Shown here one piece after another: positions 36,721 to 49,888 of a stretch of 64,000 nucleotides of DNA. Location of the stretch: the NCBI GenBank assembly GCA_013400975.1, contig WBMZ01008669.1, forward strand, positions 1-64,000, written 5' to 3'. How positions within the stretch are numbered: position 1 is the stretch's first letter; each line of letters opens with the position of its first letter. This DNA comes from Atrichornis clamosus (Eukaryota > Chordata > Aves > Passeriformes > Menuridae). The notes under the pieces are model-generated. The model made no database searches. It saw only the letters and a program-made list of their open reading frames with translations, and was not told the origin of the DNA. The position numbers were made by a program, and so were the translations under genes.

Positions 36721-39686
36721 TTTCTGGTGAAGATGATTTTCCAGATAAGGAAAATATCTGTTAAGGTACACCAAAGAGTTTTCAGTTTTGCTGTGATCCC
36801 ACAGTAAGCAGGAATTAATCCAGTAACCCAGATGTACTGGAGCTGGGGTCATCCCCTCTCAAGGGACCACAACAGAAGACAATTTGAAAAGGTCTTTTTT
36901 TAAAACTACAAAAACATAGAGTAACCATTTTTTTTTCTCTTCCTGTTTAACATATATCTCTTAACACTTGCTCTGGCCTGGAATTTTGCTCCAAGGATAG
37001 CATCTTGTTCTGAGGAGTAAGTTCCAAGTTGCCATGTGCAAGTATCTCCCATTGACTTGTGAATGACATATAAAAAATGCAGACTCCAACAGTGAAGGGC
37101 ACACAGGAGGTGATAAGAAGATTGTTACAGGACAGCAGGAAAAAGATGAACTTTTTTTTTTTCTGGAAGAGGCATGATTCATTAGAAGTGAAGAAAAAGT
37201 GAAATGTGAATTCAGGAGAATTAAGAAAGGATTTCTGCAATGGAGTTAAATCATTCTAGACCAGACAGCACCAGCCAGAGGGAAATTCCAGTACAGAAAT
37301 GACAAAGAGTCTAAATGTGTTTCTACAGATTGAAAATTTGCAAACAGTCTGCTTGATCTTCACATCTCCTCCTTCAAGTTTCCAAAGGTTCTTTGCTGGG
37401 TTTTGTTGTTTGTGGAGCTTTTTTCAAAGTGAGAACTAGATTTGAACAGTTACCCCTCATAACCAATCTTCTTCTCCTTTCTTGCCCACACGAACCCTCC
37501 TCTTCCTCACCTGTAAGGAACAGCCCAGAGAAGTCATCCCAGTCACCAATACCCAGTCTCAGCACCTTAACCTTGCACATCAGGGGACAGGAAAACAATA
37601 CAAAACAGAAGGACAAATCTCAGATATTTGGGAAATATTTTAGAGGCCTGAGGTGATTTGCTCATCTGGGGTTAGCCCATGGCACTTCCTCATGAAAAGG
37701 GGTGCTTTTAGGGAAGCGGTGCCCTGAGCTATCTCAGTTTCCAGAACGGGTGCAGCTGCTCCATGTGCTGTTGCCTGTTATCAGCTGTGAGACAGACCTA
37801 TCCTAAATGCCTGAGTCAGGACCCCTCTACTGAGCTGAGATTTGCATCAAGTCCTTTGTCAGTACAGCAACTACAGCAAAGATGATTGAGATTTCATCTG
37901 AACATAAGTGAGAAACAATTCAGAAAGAACACCTAAATGTGTGAATGGGAAGAGGGGTATGACTGGGAGGACCAGGATCTTGGGCATCATTAAGTTTCTG
38001 CATGAAGTCCAAATTAAATCTTAGCAGACCTTCCCCGTTGCCAGTGAAGCACCCAAAGTCAGACAGGATGACAAGGACAATTATGTCCCTGCAGCTCTCA
38101 CTGAGCCATTCAACTTCAAGAACAGAGAGAACTGATAGCAACTGCTGGAGGAGGAAACATGATTGAAACATCAGGAATGAGATACAATTAGAAGCATCAT
38201 TTTGTGTTGGTCTGAAGAACCATGCAGTGATATAAAATTCTGGCTATCCTTCTGCAGTCAGTAGCCAAATATGGGATCAGCAGGAGAAGAAAAATATGGT
38301 AGCATTGTAAGGGAAACCCCTTAGGGAAGGTGCAGCAGCACAAAGGATTGCTTGACAACAACCAAGAAATAAATGCACTAAAAAACCAGCAGTACATTTA
38401 TCTGAAGAGTTCGTTTGCACAGAGAGTTACTTTTTAAAGCTTGTGCTCCTTTTAGGCAAATCTGACTCTCTTTAAGTTCAGGACAAAGGGTGAGGGGTGA
38501 GGAAATGAATCTATCAGAGAAAGAGAAAAGAAAGAGTAAAACCAAAGCTGTAAAGTCAGACCAAAATCCAAAATGCAGGTTGAAAGGTTAATGAATGCAA
38601 ATAGCTCAACTGGGGTGCTGCATATTGAAAACTAGCAATCATGTTGAACAAGAGAGTAATCAAGAAAGGATGAAAAAGAAACATACTGGGCCATGGCAAA
38701 GGCACAATTAAATTCGCTTGATGTAAGTCCAATGCTTTTCATGGATATACATCCAGTGCAAAAGCAGCCCATAATTGGAAAATATGATTTGCCACCTCTT
38801 TTTTTTTCTCCTGAAGCATTTCTGCTGTTCTCATTTTTTTATAAATAGCTGTTTGTACAAATATTTCTAGTTAATCTATTTAATCCATTAGTTTCCTTCC
38901 AAGTGCTCCCAAAGCCCAAGGTGAAGGCAGCATTGCTGCACAAAGTACAATTCCTAATTAGCACAGCTCAAGGGCTCAGGGTGTCAGAGAACACAGGACC
39001 CAGCAGTGATCCTGGGTGGGTTTGTGAATGGACATCAGCAGAGGTGAGAGCCTAGAAACCAACCTTCAAATGGCACAGGATAAAACAGGGAGGAGTTTGC
39101 TGTATTTGAACAGCTTGGTCAGCAGGTCTGTGCACAACTGCTCTGCATTGCAGAGAGAGAACTTCACAGCAGGGACAGTTTAGAATTTATGCTAAACGTG
39201 ACAGCCAGGTATGTTGTACCTGAATGCAAGTGACATTTTGTGACTCGCACAAGCTGCTCTCAGTTTCTAAGTTTCATTTGCTTTAACCCATGGAACCATA
39301 AAGAGAATGGGTTGACAGGAGTGTGGAAGGAAGCTGCAGCCTTCCCCGTTAGCATCACCTGGGGCACACGTTCTGCACCACATTATGGAGAGGACACACT
39401 GCTATGGAGCTAAAGCCTTCCTTCTTCCCAGCTCCTGTTAAAATGCTTTGGATGCTTCCAGCCTGAGAAGTTGCCTCTGGACTTTCCTTTAATATTGCAG
39501 TATGACATCCAAGGAATGTGAAAACAATTTTTTTCCTTAGCAATCACAGTAAAAGGACTTAAGCATAGGTCAAGGCAAGGTAAACAGACTGAATGGTTCC
39601 ATTAATAGGGATAATTTTTTTAACAGTTACGCAGCATCTCAAAAATCCTTCTTTTCACTGCTTCTTTCATTCTCTTTTTCAATAGT

Positions 39687-39710
39687 AAAACAAACAAACA
39701 AACAAACAAA
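39687..39710 (+). repeat. (AAAC)n microsatellite
   Basis: About six AAAC units in succession, ending at 'aaataatt'. A likely length-variable site. Confidence 0.95.
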
Positions 39711-40434
39711 TAATTAGAGGATCAATCTATACTTCTGCTATAACTGGAGATTTCTGGACCTAATATGATCAGGGGTTTTCTTGTTTGCCCCATAGAGCCT
39801 GGCTGCTTCTTAGCTGTGGATTATGGTCTGTCACAGCAAAAGCAGCTTTTATCAGTTTTAAACTGAAGGAAGCTTCTCAGGTGAGTATTTTTAATATGAA
39901 AAAATCTGGAAACCAGTAAAAGTGTTTGGCTTGGAGATGAGTTGGGATGTGTTTTGGTGCAAGAGACAGTTGGAGACCTCATTAAAGTCTCTGGGAGACA
40001 GAGACTGGCAGGGCTCACATGTTCTGCAAGAGGTCTGGATTTTATTAGACTACGTGCTGTGGACCTGTCATATTCAATAAAATGAGACCCTTGTTTCGAT
40101 TTGTTTCTTAATTAAAGTGTTCCTTAGGAAAATCTGCTACCTAAAAGAAGATACCTAGTAAGAAAAGAAAAGACTATCTCACCATAAAAGTTCAGTGTCA
40201 AATGTCTTATTTCATGAAATAGCAAATCCCAAAAGAAAAAATGCATTTCACTCTCTCAGAGATCAGTATTATTGGTTTGGTTTATTCTAAAATCTACCCT
40301 GTTGTAGCACATTTTGAACACCCAGTTCTGACCTCAGGTATTGGTCAGGGTCTCAGTGCCATGAGATTTCCAACACATGAGGTCACCATAACATGATACT
40401 AGAGACAGAAAAGTGAAGAAACAAATAGCTTGTT

Positions 40435-40473
40435 TCCTTTTTTTTTTTTTTAACTGAAAAAAAAAAAAAAGGA
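40435..40473. repeat. Perfect T14/A14 inverted repeat (hairpin or cruciform)
   Basis: The sequence reads T-CC-T14-AACTG-A14-GG-A. The 17-base arms are exact reverse complements around a five-base loop (40452-40456). Transcribed from either strand it would fold into a long A-U stem. It is not flanked by a recognised transposon or target duplication. Equal arm lengths and the matching CC/GG clamps make independent homopolymer growth less likely than a templated (inverted duplication) origin. Confidence 0.95.
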
Positions 40474-41093
40474 GTCAAGACAAGTATCTGATGGCTCTGT
40501 ATGAGTTTAAAAAAATCCAGAAAAAGGTAAGAGAAAGGTCACCTTCAGAGCTCAGGGTGTGCTTTGTAGTAAGGGTTTTGCTCTGGGACATTCCTCCTAA
40601 GGGAAAGTCAAAGAAAACAAAGAAAACAATCTTCAGTCTGAGGCTGGCAAACATATCCATAAATGTACACATTGCTTCCAAAGCAAGGTGGACAAGGCAA
40701 AAAAATATTGGGACTGTTGAAAACAGATTAGAGGCTGCTTTAGGGAAAGTCGAGTACAAGGGCTGGAAAAACCTTGATAGGCAGAGGGGCCTTTACTCAT
40801 TCCCAGAGTGACTACAGAGTTTCCTCCTAATAAGACGTTCGGTTACACTGCTGAAATTATGTGGTTGCAAGGTCTGAAAGGGGCTATTAGTCTTTTCTCA
40901 GTAAGCCCAGCAGTAAGCAGATAGACTCAAAGACACCTGCTTGAAACACAGTGTTATTTTACACATTACACAGAGCATCTTTATAAACACTTTACTTTTT
41001 AAAATGGGGATAAGATGGTAGAATCATCATTCACATAAGCAAAAAAACCTCAGCAAGATGTGTAAAGTTTCCAAGAGCAAAGAGCAAAACACA

Positions 41094-41137
41094 GGGGTTT
41101 TTTGTTTGTTTGGTCAGTTGGTTTTTTGGTTTTTCCA
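41094..41137 (+). repeat. T/G-rich low-complexity tract
   Basis: GGGG and T6 followed by GTTTGTTTGG, then GTTGGT6GGT5. Only one C and one A interrupt it (TCAG near 41114). It belongs to the same class as 3293-3440. Confidence 0.85.
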
Positions 41138-41326
41138 GTTTATTCTTTCTTGTATAACTCCCACACCAGTAAAACAACCTTGAAAATGAATCAGCAGTAT
41201 TAACTCCCTTGGCAATGATGTGCTGTGGGGGCAGGTTCTCCTTTATCATGTATACTTTAGAAATGCTTTTGTTTTCCTTTCTTTTATACTGAACATACTG
41301 TTCTTTGTCCTCACCAGGAGGAAAAC

Positions 41327-41369
41327 AAACAAACAAATCCAACCAATCAACCAAAAAAAACCCCCAAAA
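41327..41369 (+). repeat. A/C-rich low-complexity tract
   Basis: AAAC units are followed by CCAACC and CAACC motifs, an A8 run and C5. It lies about 190 bases after the T/G tract at 41094-41137. The two are roughly complementary in composition, so an imperfect long-loop stem is possible. Confidence 0.85.
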
Positions 41370-43099
41370 TTGAAAGCCCCAGTGAAGTCAGAATTTAATT
41401 CTCTATTAATAAATGAGGGCATCAAAGTCTGTTAAGAAAAGAGGCTGGGGAGTGTGTATGGAGAAAAAGTCCCTTAAGTGCCAACCTAACAATTCCATAG
41501 AGTTTTTTTAATGCAAGTTCTGGAAAGAAGCTTTATTAAATGATTTACTCTTACTTTAGACACAGCACTTAGAATCTGGTTGGAAGCAGTCTGCAGTCTG
41601 CTGCTGAAAACACAGCCTTGTGTGAAAGCAGGAGTGCAGGAAAAGAGATGAGTGAATCCAGAGGCTCGGTTTGGTCTGGGCATTTTGAGGTGGTTTTCTT
41701 TGCTCAGAATGGGCTTTCATCAGCAATGCAGTTACTGCAAACACTGCATTGGGCCTCAGACAGACACTGTCGGGTCTGTTGGCAGCACTGGTGACACCAG
41801 TGTGAAGAACTGTGTCAGTGGGGAGCTGTGTGTGGCTGACAACTGGCTGCGGACCTGCTCCTTTTTGTCCAGACCTGGTGATATTTCCAGTATTTCCTAA
41901 TGCATAACCAATGCTGCAATGACCATCCTGCTTTGCTACTCTGGGTCTGCCAATTCTTCTCACACCCTCCTTCCCCAGAGCATATCCCCATTTATCTTCC
42001 TAATCTTCAAAGGTCTCCAGTTACTTCTGCCCTACCAGACCTACTTATCAGTTAGCAGCTAGGTTGGCTTCTTCCTTTGCTCTTTAGGTGATTGTACTGC
42101 TGATTTAAATCCTTCTCCCTGCCCCAAATTCCTTTCTAAAATCATTTGTGTGTGTGTGAGATAAATATAATTTTTAAAGTTTTAAGCCTATCAACCTTTC
42201 TGCAGCTCAGCCTCACCTCAAAATCCACTTTGGCTTAAAGCAGCAGCTGCCATGAAAAACCATCTAAGCAGCAGCTGGTGCATTGCCACAGAATCTTTTG
42301 ACTGGGAATTAAGAGTACAGTAATTTTTATTAGAGCTTTCCATTACTCTCCTTACCCCAGAACTTTACACTACTGCTTGTTATTAATTTCCTTTTCCTCT
42401 TATAATTTCTCTGAAAACTGAGGCAAGTTGTTGGTGCCTGGAACTAAAGCTTACTGTGCAGTAGGATGAGATGTGGCCAGCAGTCAGTCTGCACGGAATG
42501 CACAGAAGGAAAGGGACTTTTATGCTTAAGTCTGTCAGTGGAAAGCTGTGGACTCTGGCACTGAAAAATCTAAGAGATCCGAGCTGTGACATCCCTGCAG
42601 TCTACAGCCTTTATCCTACTAGACACAGAATTTTGAATATGGATATACCAACATGTCAGCATGTTTGTAGCCTAGCCATGTGGGGGTGGTGTTTGTTGCT
42701 TGCCTCACAGCCTGATTCTCCACAGCCTCTCCACTGCAGAGCTCGCCTGAAAACAAAAGGCAGCTTAGTCAGTTTTCCCATATAAGCCGCTCGTCTTTGA
42801 AGAGATGCAAAGAGGCTTTCACAGCTGTTAAAAAAGCAATGCCAGGACACTTAATATCTAAATTATCTCTGGGTTGCAGAAGGACTAGAGTACTTGTGCA
42901 AGATTATGGTGTGCTGTATCTGCCTGGGAAACTATGATTCTGTAGGTTCCTTGTGAACTGTACTTTAAAATATCAAAGACCTCACATTTTCTCTTAACTG
43001 TTCTTAAACCTCAGCTTGCTATTTCTTAATCTTCCCCCCAGCTACCACCCACCTCCCTGCCTGCTGTTCTCAAACTGGTCTGTATTAATAGGGGCAGAG

Positions 43100-43466
43100 G
43101 CTGAGCAGAGCCTGCGGGGGCAGGGGATGAATGAGATCACTCCTGCCACACTTTGCTGCTGGGTCAGTCTCCGGCTGAGGCGAAGGAGCAGCGCTGTGGA
43201 TGGTCTGCAGTACCCCTCTCCTGCGGCCCTGTCCCTTTTGCGCCTGATGCACGTGGGCTGAGGAGCTGCAGGGCACCGGCCGAAGCCCTCCATGGCAGTC
43301 CGAGGCAGAGGAATTGGCGACAGAGAGCGTTCCTGAAGAGCGGCCAGCAAGAGCCATCTATCCCTTTCTCAAAGGCATGGACGGCTACACTGAGAGTTTC
43401 TCCTTGCCTCTGGCTGTCCACCCTGGCTACAAGCAGGGTCTGTTAAATGATCACATTGTGTACTGA
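43100..43466 (+). other. CpG-rich patch with possible terminal coding segment
   Basis: About 14 CpG dinucleotides fall in 300 bases here, against a CpG-poor background, and the DNA is locally GC-rich. Several frames are open. The one I find most protein-like runs from a possible acceptor (CAG ending at 43271, after a pyrimidine-rich stretch) to a TGA at 43464-43466. It includes 'AIYPFLKGMDGYTESFSL' (about 43353-43406) and ends in 'LLNDHIVY'. I cannot name a family. Overlapping open frames on both strands (up to 102 codons) show that GC content alone can keep frames open here. It may be a last exon, a small CpG island or neither. Confidence 0.25.
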
Positions 43467-46400
43467 AGGTGCCTGACATGTGCCCCTCACACAGTGCCCT
43501 TCCTCCTCTGATGAGGAACCAGGAAACCTGAGGTGAGGGAGAGCTGTGGAAATGGCAGATGCCCTGGGCTAAGGAAAGCTGAGGGTTTGGAGAAGCTGTG
43601 AGGTTTGTGCTTTCATAAGGCTGAGGTCATGAGATGGCCTCACAAAGGCCACCAAGGGAAGAGATGGGGTTGGTAATAGGTGATCTTAAAATGTCCTGTA
43701 CCGTGACACTACTTGGAGGAATAATTCCCAACTTTGCTGAAAAACATGCAGACTTTTCTCATTGCCCACACCCTCCAGAGTGCCCACCCAAGCTGGAGAT
43801 CACAGCTTTGTCTGTCGAGGCAGATGTCTCTTTGCACAGCAGTTAGGTGGGGTGTGGAGAAGCCACATTTCTGGCAGGCAATAGGACAGTCCCAATGGGA
43901 AGATCTCACCAGCTCTTTAAAACAGTCTGAAACTCTTGTAAGCTATCCTATTCCTTGCTTTTGGGGAGGTTTTCAATGTCATCTCTATATAACTCAAATT
44001 TCTCTAAATAAGGCAGGAAAAATTTTTTCTCTTTCCTTCTTTCCTTCATTATGAAGATCACCTTGTTAAAGTCTAAGTTGCTGGAGTCTACAGCACTACA
44101 TTCCTATAGATAATAAAACACCAGAGAGACACAGGTCCATTACATGTGGGTGGGTTCATAGGGATTTTATTTTGCCTTTCAGCTCTCAATGATGCCACTG
44201 ACCACAGGTGCATTAGGAACCCTTAGAAAATCTCACTGGTTTCTGTGATACCATGTTTTGTCTATCCTTTTGCCACCGTCTCAGAAGCTGAGTGGTAGCT
44301 AAAGAAAGAACATAAAGAGCTGTGTTTCATTAGAGACCCAAGCTTAGAGCCTTAGAGAAGCTACAGAGGCAGGATAGCATCTAATATTGCTAGAAAGGTT
44401 AGCCTTGCTTCCCCAACACTAACTACTAACATCCCTCTATACAAATGTCAGCATTTCCCTCAGCAGCAGCTGCCCAGGCTACCTTTTCAGGCCTTAGAAC
44501 ATGCATCAGGCAGCAAGAAGTTTGCTGTCTTTCCTGCCAAAGTTGTTTCAAATATTTGGGCTGTTCACGTAGTTTTAATATCATTCATTGTGGTAAAATT
44601 GTTGCTTATAAAAAAAAAAGCTGCATGACTCAGAAACCTCCTCTGCAAGGACCTTAAATAAGTGTAAAAATATGCAATTTCTGCATGTGGAAGACAGACA
44701 GTTTTTCTTTCCAACAAAATTTGCAAACTGCACATCTTGTGTTTTGCAAGTAACCAGACTCCTGAGAGCTGTCTCACTAATGTGGAGGGAACAGCTCAAA
44801 GAAGTACATTTGTTCATATTTTTCTTGCTCTGTTTCACAATGTTCAGGAGTTGTTATTGTCTAGTTCTTTAGAATTACATACTTTAAACTGAAACTATAG
44901 CAGTTTTTAGCTGTGCAAGTCCCAGTTCGATCTGCATTTGTTATAATTTTACTGGGGACTTACTAGAAATCCAGCTGGTGGGAGATTCAAAAACAACTCG
45001 TAAGTTGTTGCTCACCAAACCCCTGGCAAGGGCATGCTCTGATCCCCCTTTGCCCCAACAGCCACCTCTTACTGCAGAGATCAATCTGTGGCAGCTGTTA
45101 AATTCCACTCTGCACATTCAGTGATTGCTGACAAGATGCGACTATCATGTAATAATTTCAACATCTGCAGGACTGGGCCATCAGACATTTCAGTGATAAA
45201 TAATGCTGCTGGCTGTCAGGGTCCAGATAGCCTTGAAATGAAAGGTATCCACAGCAGAATGGTTGGAATCTGAAAACTGAAGTATGCGTTCATTTGTTTT
45301 GAGATGTATTTGAAAATACAATTCAGCATGTGCTAAATTAATGATCACAGGCATAGATCAGATGGTTGGTACAGGAAAAAGTCTCCACACGCCATGTGCC
45401 TATTTCTGCTGTGATGTGTTGGTAATTAGTTTAAATATATCTGTTACATCTGCTGATTTTTGGTTCCACTTTTTAGTAATAATCCAATCTGCATCAGTAT
45501 TTAAAAAATAATTTAGCTCCATACTGTGGCAAAATTTATTATAAAACTGTAAATAAAACAAAATGAAGATTGCCCATGTCCCAGGACTGTAACAACATAA
45601 ATGAATAGGGATGAATAACTCATTTTAACACACACATGAAATATTATTTGAGCTGGCAACCTGCTAGGTTTCTTCATTATATCATAAGCAAACTTTAAGA
45701 TTATGTAACAGCTGTAAATATAGCACTGAAGCAATTCATGGTTAAAAAGGGCTTGACGGAAGCACTGTCTTTCTTAATTATTCAGCTTTTAGGCTCAGAG
45801 AGGCTTTGTTGATCCAGCAGCAGCAGACTTCTGCCCTCCAGTGTAATTCTCACTTGTGCTGAGCATCCAGTAAAACTGAAGCACCATTTGAAACAAAAGG
45901 GAATTTATCTCCTTTTCCATGATAAACATAATTTGTACTTTTTGTCATACCTGATTGCCTGTTTTTCATAAACACTGAACTGAACACTAAGTGCTGTGTC
46001 AGAGCCCAGTTGCCCATAGAGACCTGAGGTCTGCAGCTTTGTCCCTGTTTAGGACCTCTCTGAAGCACCTGGTATTGTGTAATCACACTCACAGGTGCTG
46101 TTCTGAGCTGGCAATAGCTAAATATGTCCATACCCAAGTCATCTCCACCTTTTTGCCCAGATCAGCTTTGAAAGTGTTCCCTTTCAGTTCTATTCTAGTA
46201 GGAGAACTGTGTTTTTGCATCACTAAAACCCCTCGCAGGCTCAGGCTAATTTCAGACTGGTTTTAATTAAACCCTCTGTGCCCTAATGCAGGACAGGGGG
46301 TTCCACTCTCTTTCTCTGTGCAGCTCACGTATTATTAGAGCCACACCAAAAAGCTGAAAGCTTAGGAAGGAGTCTAACCAGGACCATACCCAGCCATGGC

Positions 46401-49400
46401 TCCGTGACCTGAGTGCCAGGGATTTGCAGGCTGGGGGATGAGGTGTTGGATTGGATGCTGAAGCCCTCAAGCTACTGAAACACCCTGAGAGGACTGTCTG
46501 CCCCTGCACGTCCTGCCTGAGGTGAGACCCTCGGGGTGCAGATACAGGGCTCCTGTGGAAGCAGTCAGAGGACACTGCTCTCCCTTGGGTACTAGCTGGC
46601 ATCAGAATCCTCTCGCCAGGTGTGTCTCCAATAACCCAATTATTTTGCCTTTAAACAGCAAATGATGCTCTTTATTTTTTCAGATACAAAATTGGTGGAG
46701 TAGTCATGACAAGGCTCATTTAAGTAGAATGAGGTTGGAGCACAAATTTAACACCTTAAATGGAACTGGACCATACATTATACCATTAGGTTTCTGAGCT
46801 GTAGTATATATTTTAAAACCATAGCAAAACTCTGGCTGATCTCAGTAGTTTGGGATTTAACCTGTAGAATCAAAATGGATTCAAAATGTTTCATTTTAGA
46901 AACTGAAGAACTGTACCAATTCATATCATAATACAGCCAAGACTTGTGCAAGGAATGAGGAAGGGGAGAACAAGAGAAACGTTCAGAACATAGGGCGGGC
47001 ACTAGTGAGAAACAGGCATGTTCAAGAATAAGCTTTACGTTTTCATGTCCCTGAGGACTGCCGGGCAACTGGTCTCATGCAGCTGAGGGAAATGCCATCT
47101 TCCCTGAAATAGATAGTCTTACAAAAATATTTGTTCTGAAAAATCCATTTTCTGGGAAGGAAGTAGAGCAGAAAAAGATTTTCAACTTAAATCTTCATAA
47201 ACAGCTGTACTTTAATAACAGAGTCCAAGTATAAAAACACATTTGCAGATACTGTGAGCATGAGTGAATAATTTTTTTCCTTGCCAATAATAGACCAGAC
47301 TTTCTAATAAGTATGCCCATAAGTTTTACTTCTAAAACTAATGAAAATTTTATATGAGTTTAATACTAGAGGGATTCATATTTCTATTAACATTTCAGGA
47401 GCCCAAATTATTTTCCCAATAGATATTTGATATTCTTGGCTGCCTTAAAGGAAATATTTTCCTCCAATATTTAAGATTTAAGAATGTATATCAGGGGAGG
47501 AACTGCTTTTTTTTTTGAGGCTAGAAAGGAGCTTTCATCTGTCTTCTATAAATTTAGGACAAAACCAGCAAGCAATTCAACTTACTGCAATCTCAACTGC
47601 ATACTACTTAGATTGTCAGATTCACAGAAAAATAAATTACATTCTGGTTGATGGATTTATCTTCTCTATAGATGTGAATAATTTAAAAAGAACTATCAGG
47701 ATGCAGTTATGTTGTATGGATTCCTTGTAATTTTCAAGATTTTATAGTGTGGAAGTACCTTATTTGATGGGAGATGGATCTCTAGCTCATTAGTTAGGAA
47801 CAGGTCAGGAATACTTTGACCCTCGGCAAAATTGCATTGTCACTTCTGGGTGTATCAAAGATGGATCTAACTGTGTTATTCTCTCAGTTACGGCATCACT
47901 GCTTCCCACTGCTTCCTGAAAGCAGAAACAATCTACCTAAAATATTCTCCTCTGTCAAAGTTTTAATTTTGTTTCCATGTAAATAATGCATATGCGCAGG
48001 CACTAGTGCTACTGTCATTAACTGGGAATAAACCTGGGGCTTTCAGCTCTGAAAGTACAGACCCACACAATTTGAGCAAAAGAAGCAATTCTGTCACATG
48101 CTATTAAATACCAGGCTGCTCCAGCCGCTGCTGCTCGCCATCGGGAGGGCAAATCTGCATGCATTAAACACTGTTTATAATATTAAACGTGGAGATGCCA
48201 GCAGACATTGTGGAGCCCTCATTTGATCTGTTTTAAAGGGTAGGAATCAGGCATGGCATGAAAAGAGGTTGCTCGTAGCTTTGCTTGCAAGGACGTGTGC
48301 CTCACTGTTGCTTTCCCCGGCTGTGCCACCGTCATTAACCACCACAGCTGCGTTATTCCAAAAAAACCACGCTGGAAGTTGCAACTGCAAATGAAATAAA
48401 GTCAGCTCTGCTTTACTGAATGTTAATAGGCTAATTGTCCTACAGACACTGAACGAAAGCCTGTACCTTCTGTGTGTGTGAAGTAGTGAAAGCTTACTTA
48501 AATGCTGCAAATGTGCCTCAAATGATCCAGCTAGACACTCTGCGTGCTGCAGAGGGAAAAGCAAAAAAAATTCCTTTTTCGCAGGTCTCAGAGTGATGAA
48601 ATCTCGATTGCAGGGGAGGGCTGTCTTGAAATGCCTGAGAAGTAACCCATTGCATTGATATTCTGTCAGAGCCTTTCACTGCTGAAGATACAGAAGTAAA
48701 ACAAATAAATCCCATCACTGAGGAGCGAGCTGAACTCAATACAGTGCACAGTGTTTGCAAGGTCAACTCCCGGCTCTCTACAGGCAGCTCTGTTTATAAC
48801 TGCTGTGTTCACAACCAGAGCCCACTGCCGATCCCCCTGTGCTGACAGCAGTTACTCTCACACTGAAACCAAAACAATAAATCGCACCAAGCATTCTTCA
48901 AAAGGAGACCTGCATTTTTCAGGGTTAACTCTGCAGAAGAGGAAAGCAATGTCAGGATGGAGTCAAACTTTAAAATACACCCTGGAAAAGCTTTGAAGAT
49001 CACTTGAGATCTGGGAGGGCAAGAGTCCATAAGTCACACTGATTTTTCCATCATTCTTCTCTTTCCAAACAGTGTTCATTTCTCTAGTTGTAATTCATGT
49101 TTCCTGGATGTTTCACTCTATTATTCTGTACCTAAACTTGAAGAATCCCTTTACCTTAACTTTTTAAGATCTCTCTTCCCCTTTCAAGCTACCTGAAGGG
49201 GGGAAAATTGAAGTGATGTGCTGCCTGAGGAGTAGTGGATCCTCTGTTATGCTCTGCATAACGGTACCACACCCATAGAGCACGTTCACTCAGTGAAAAT
49301 ACAGATTAAAACACGTGTGCTGCTCTTTTTAGCTGACCACAGACATGCTCATTACCTTCCTTGTCAGCCTGGAGGAGGCTGAATGAAGCTCCCCCCTTCC

Positions 49401-49860
49401 TCAGAGGTGTCCATTCCAAGGGAAGGGGACACAACAAGGGGTTTTAGGGTCCTCAGTGACTCAAGAAGGCAGCCAACCCTTCTGCTAGGACACCAATAAG
49501 CAGGTTATGGGAATCAACATTAAGCCCTGAACCTTCCTGTGTACATTTTCAAATCAAGGAGAAAATAAATGATTGAGGCAGAGAGCAGATATTTAGGCCA
49601 TGGTTACTTATAGTTTGAGAGAGAAAAATGTTTTTCTCTGTTGATATAAATAAGGCTGAGATGCTTCATTTTCCTATTTGAGGAAAAATAAAAGCTGTTT
49701 TGAAATACTACCCCTGACTTGCGGTGGTACCCACAGGTCTGCTGAGAAGCACTCACGACCAGCCAACTGCAACACATTAACTGGAAAGGACAAAATGGGT
49801 AAAACCATCAGCCTGTGCTGTATGGAACTCAGTGTACACCTCGCCACTCTTCCTGTCTCA

Positions 49861-49888
49861 TTAAATTAAACTAAATCAAATCAAATCA
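49861..49888 (+). repeat. (TAAAT)/(TCAAA) short tandem repeat
   Basis: TTAAA and CTAAA units are followed by two to three TCAAA units. This is a degenerate pentanucleotide repeat. Confidence 0.8.

Larger units (their letters stand above)
34690..43099. other. Non-coding DNA, no gene recognised
   Basis: Single-copy sequence with several simple repeats listed separately: a TC run with A/C tract at 35891-35936, (TGCCA)3 at 36705-36720, (AAAC)n at 39687-39710, a hairpin at 40435-40473, and T/G and A/C tracts at 41094-41369. A 12-base TG run lies at 42147-42158. Open frames up to 135 codons (41556-41963, minus) overlap others on the plus strand and show no domain. Confidence 0.5.

Noticed and set aside
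42925..42945. 'actatgattctgtagg' as a CR1 3' terminus
   Set aside because: Only about one and a half octamers match and neither side continues into CR1 3' UTR sequence.
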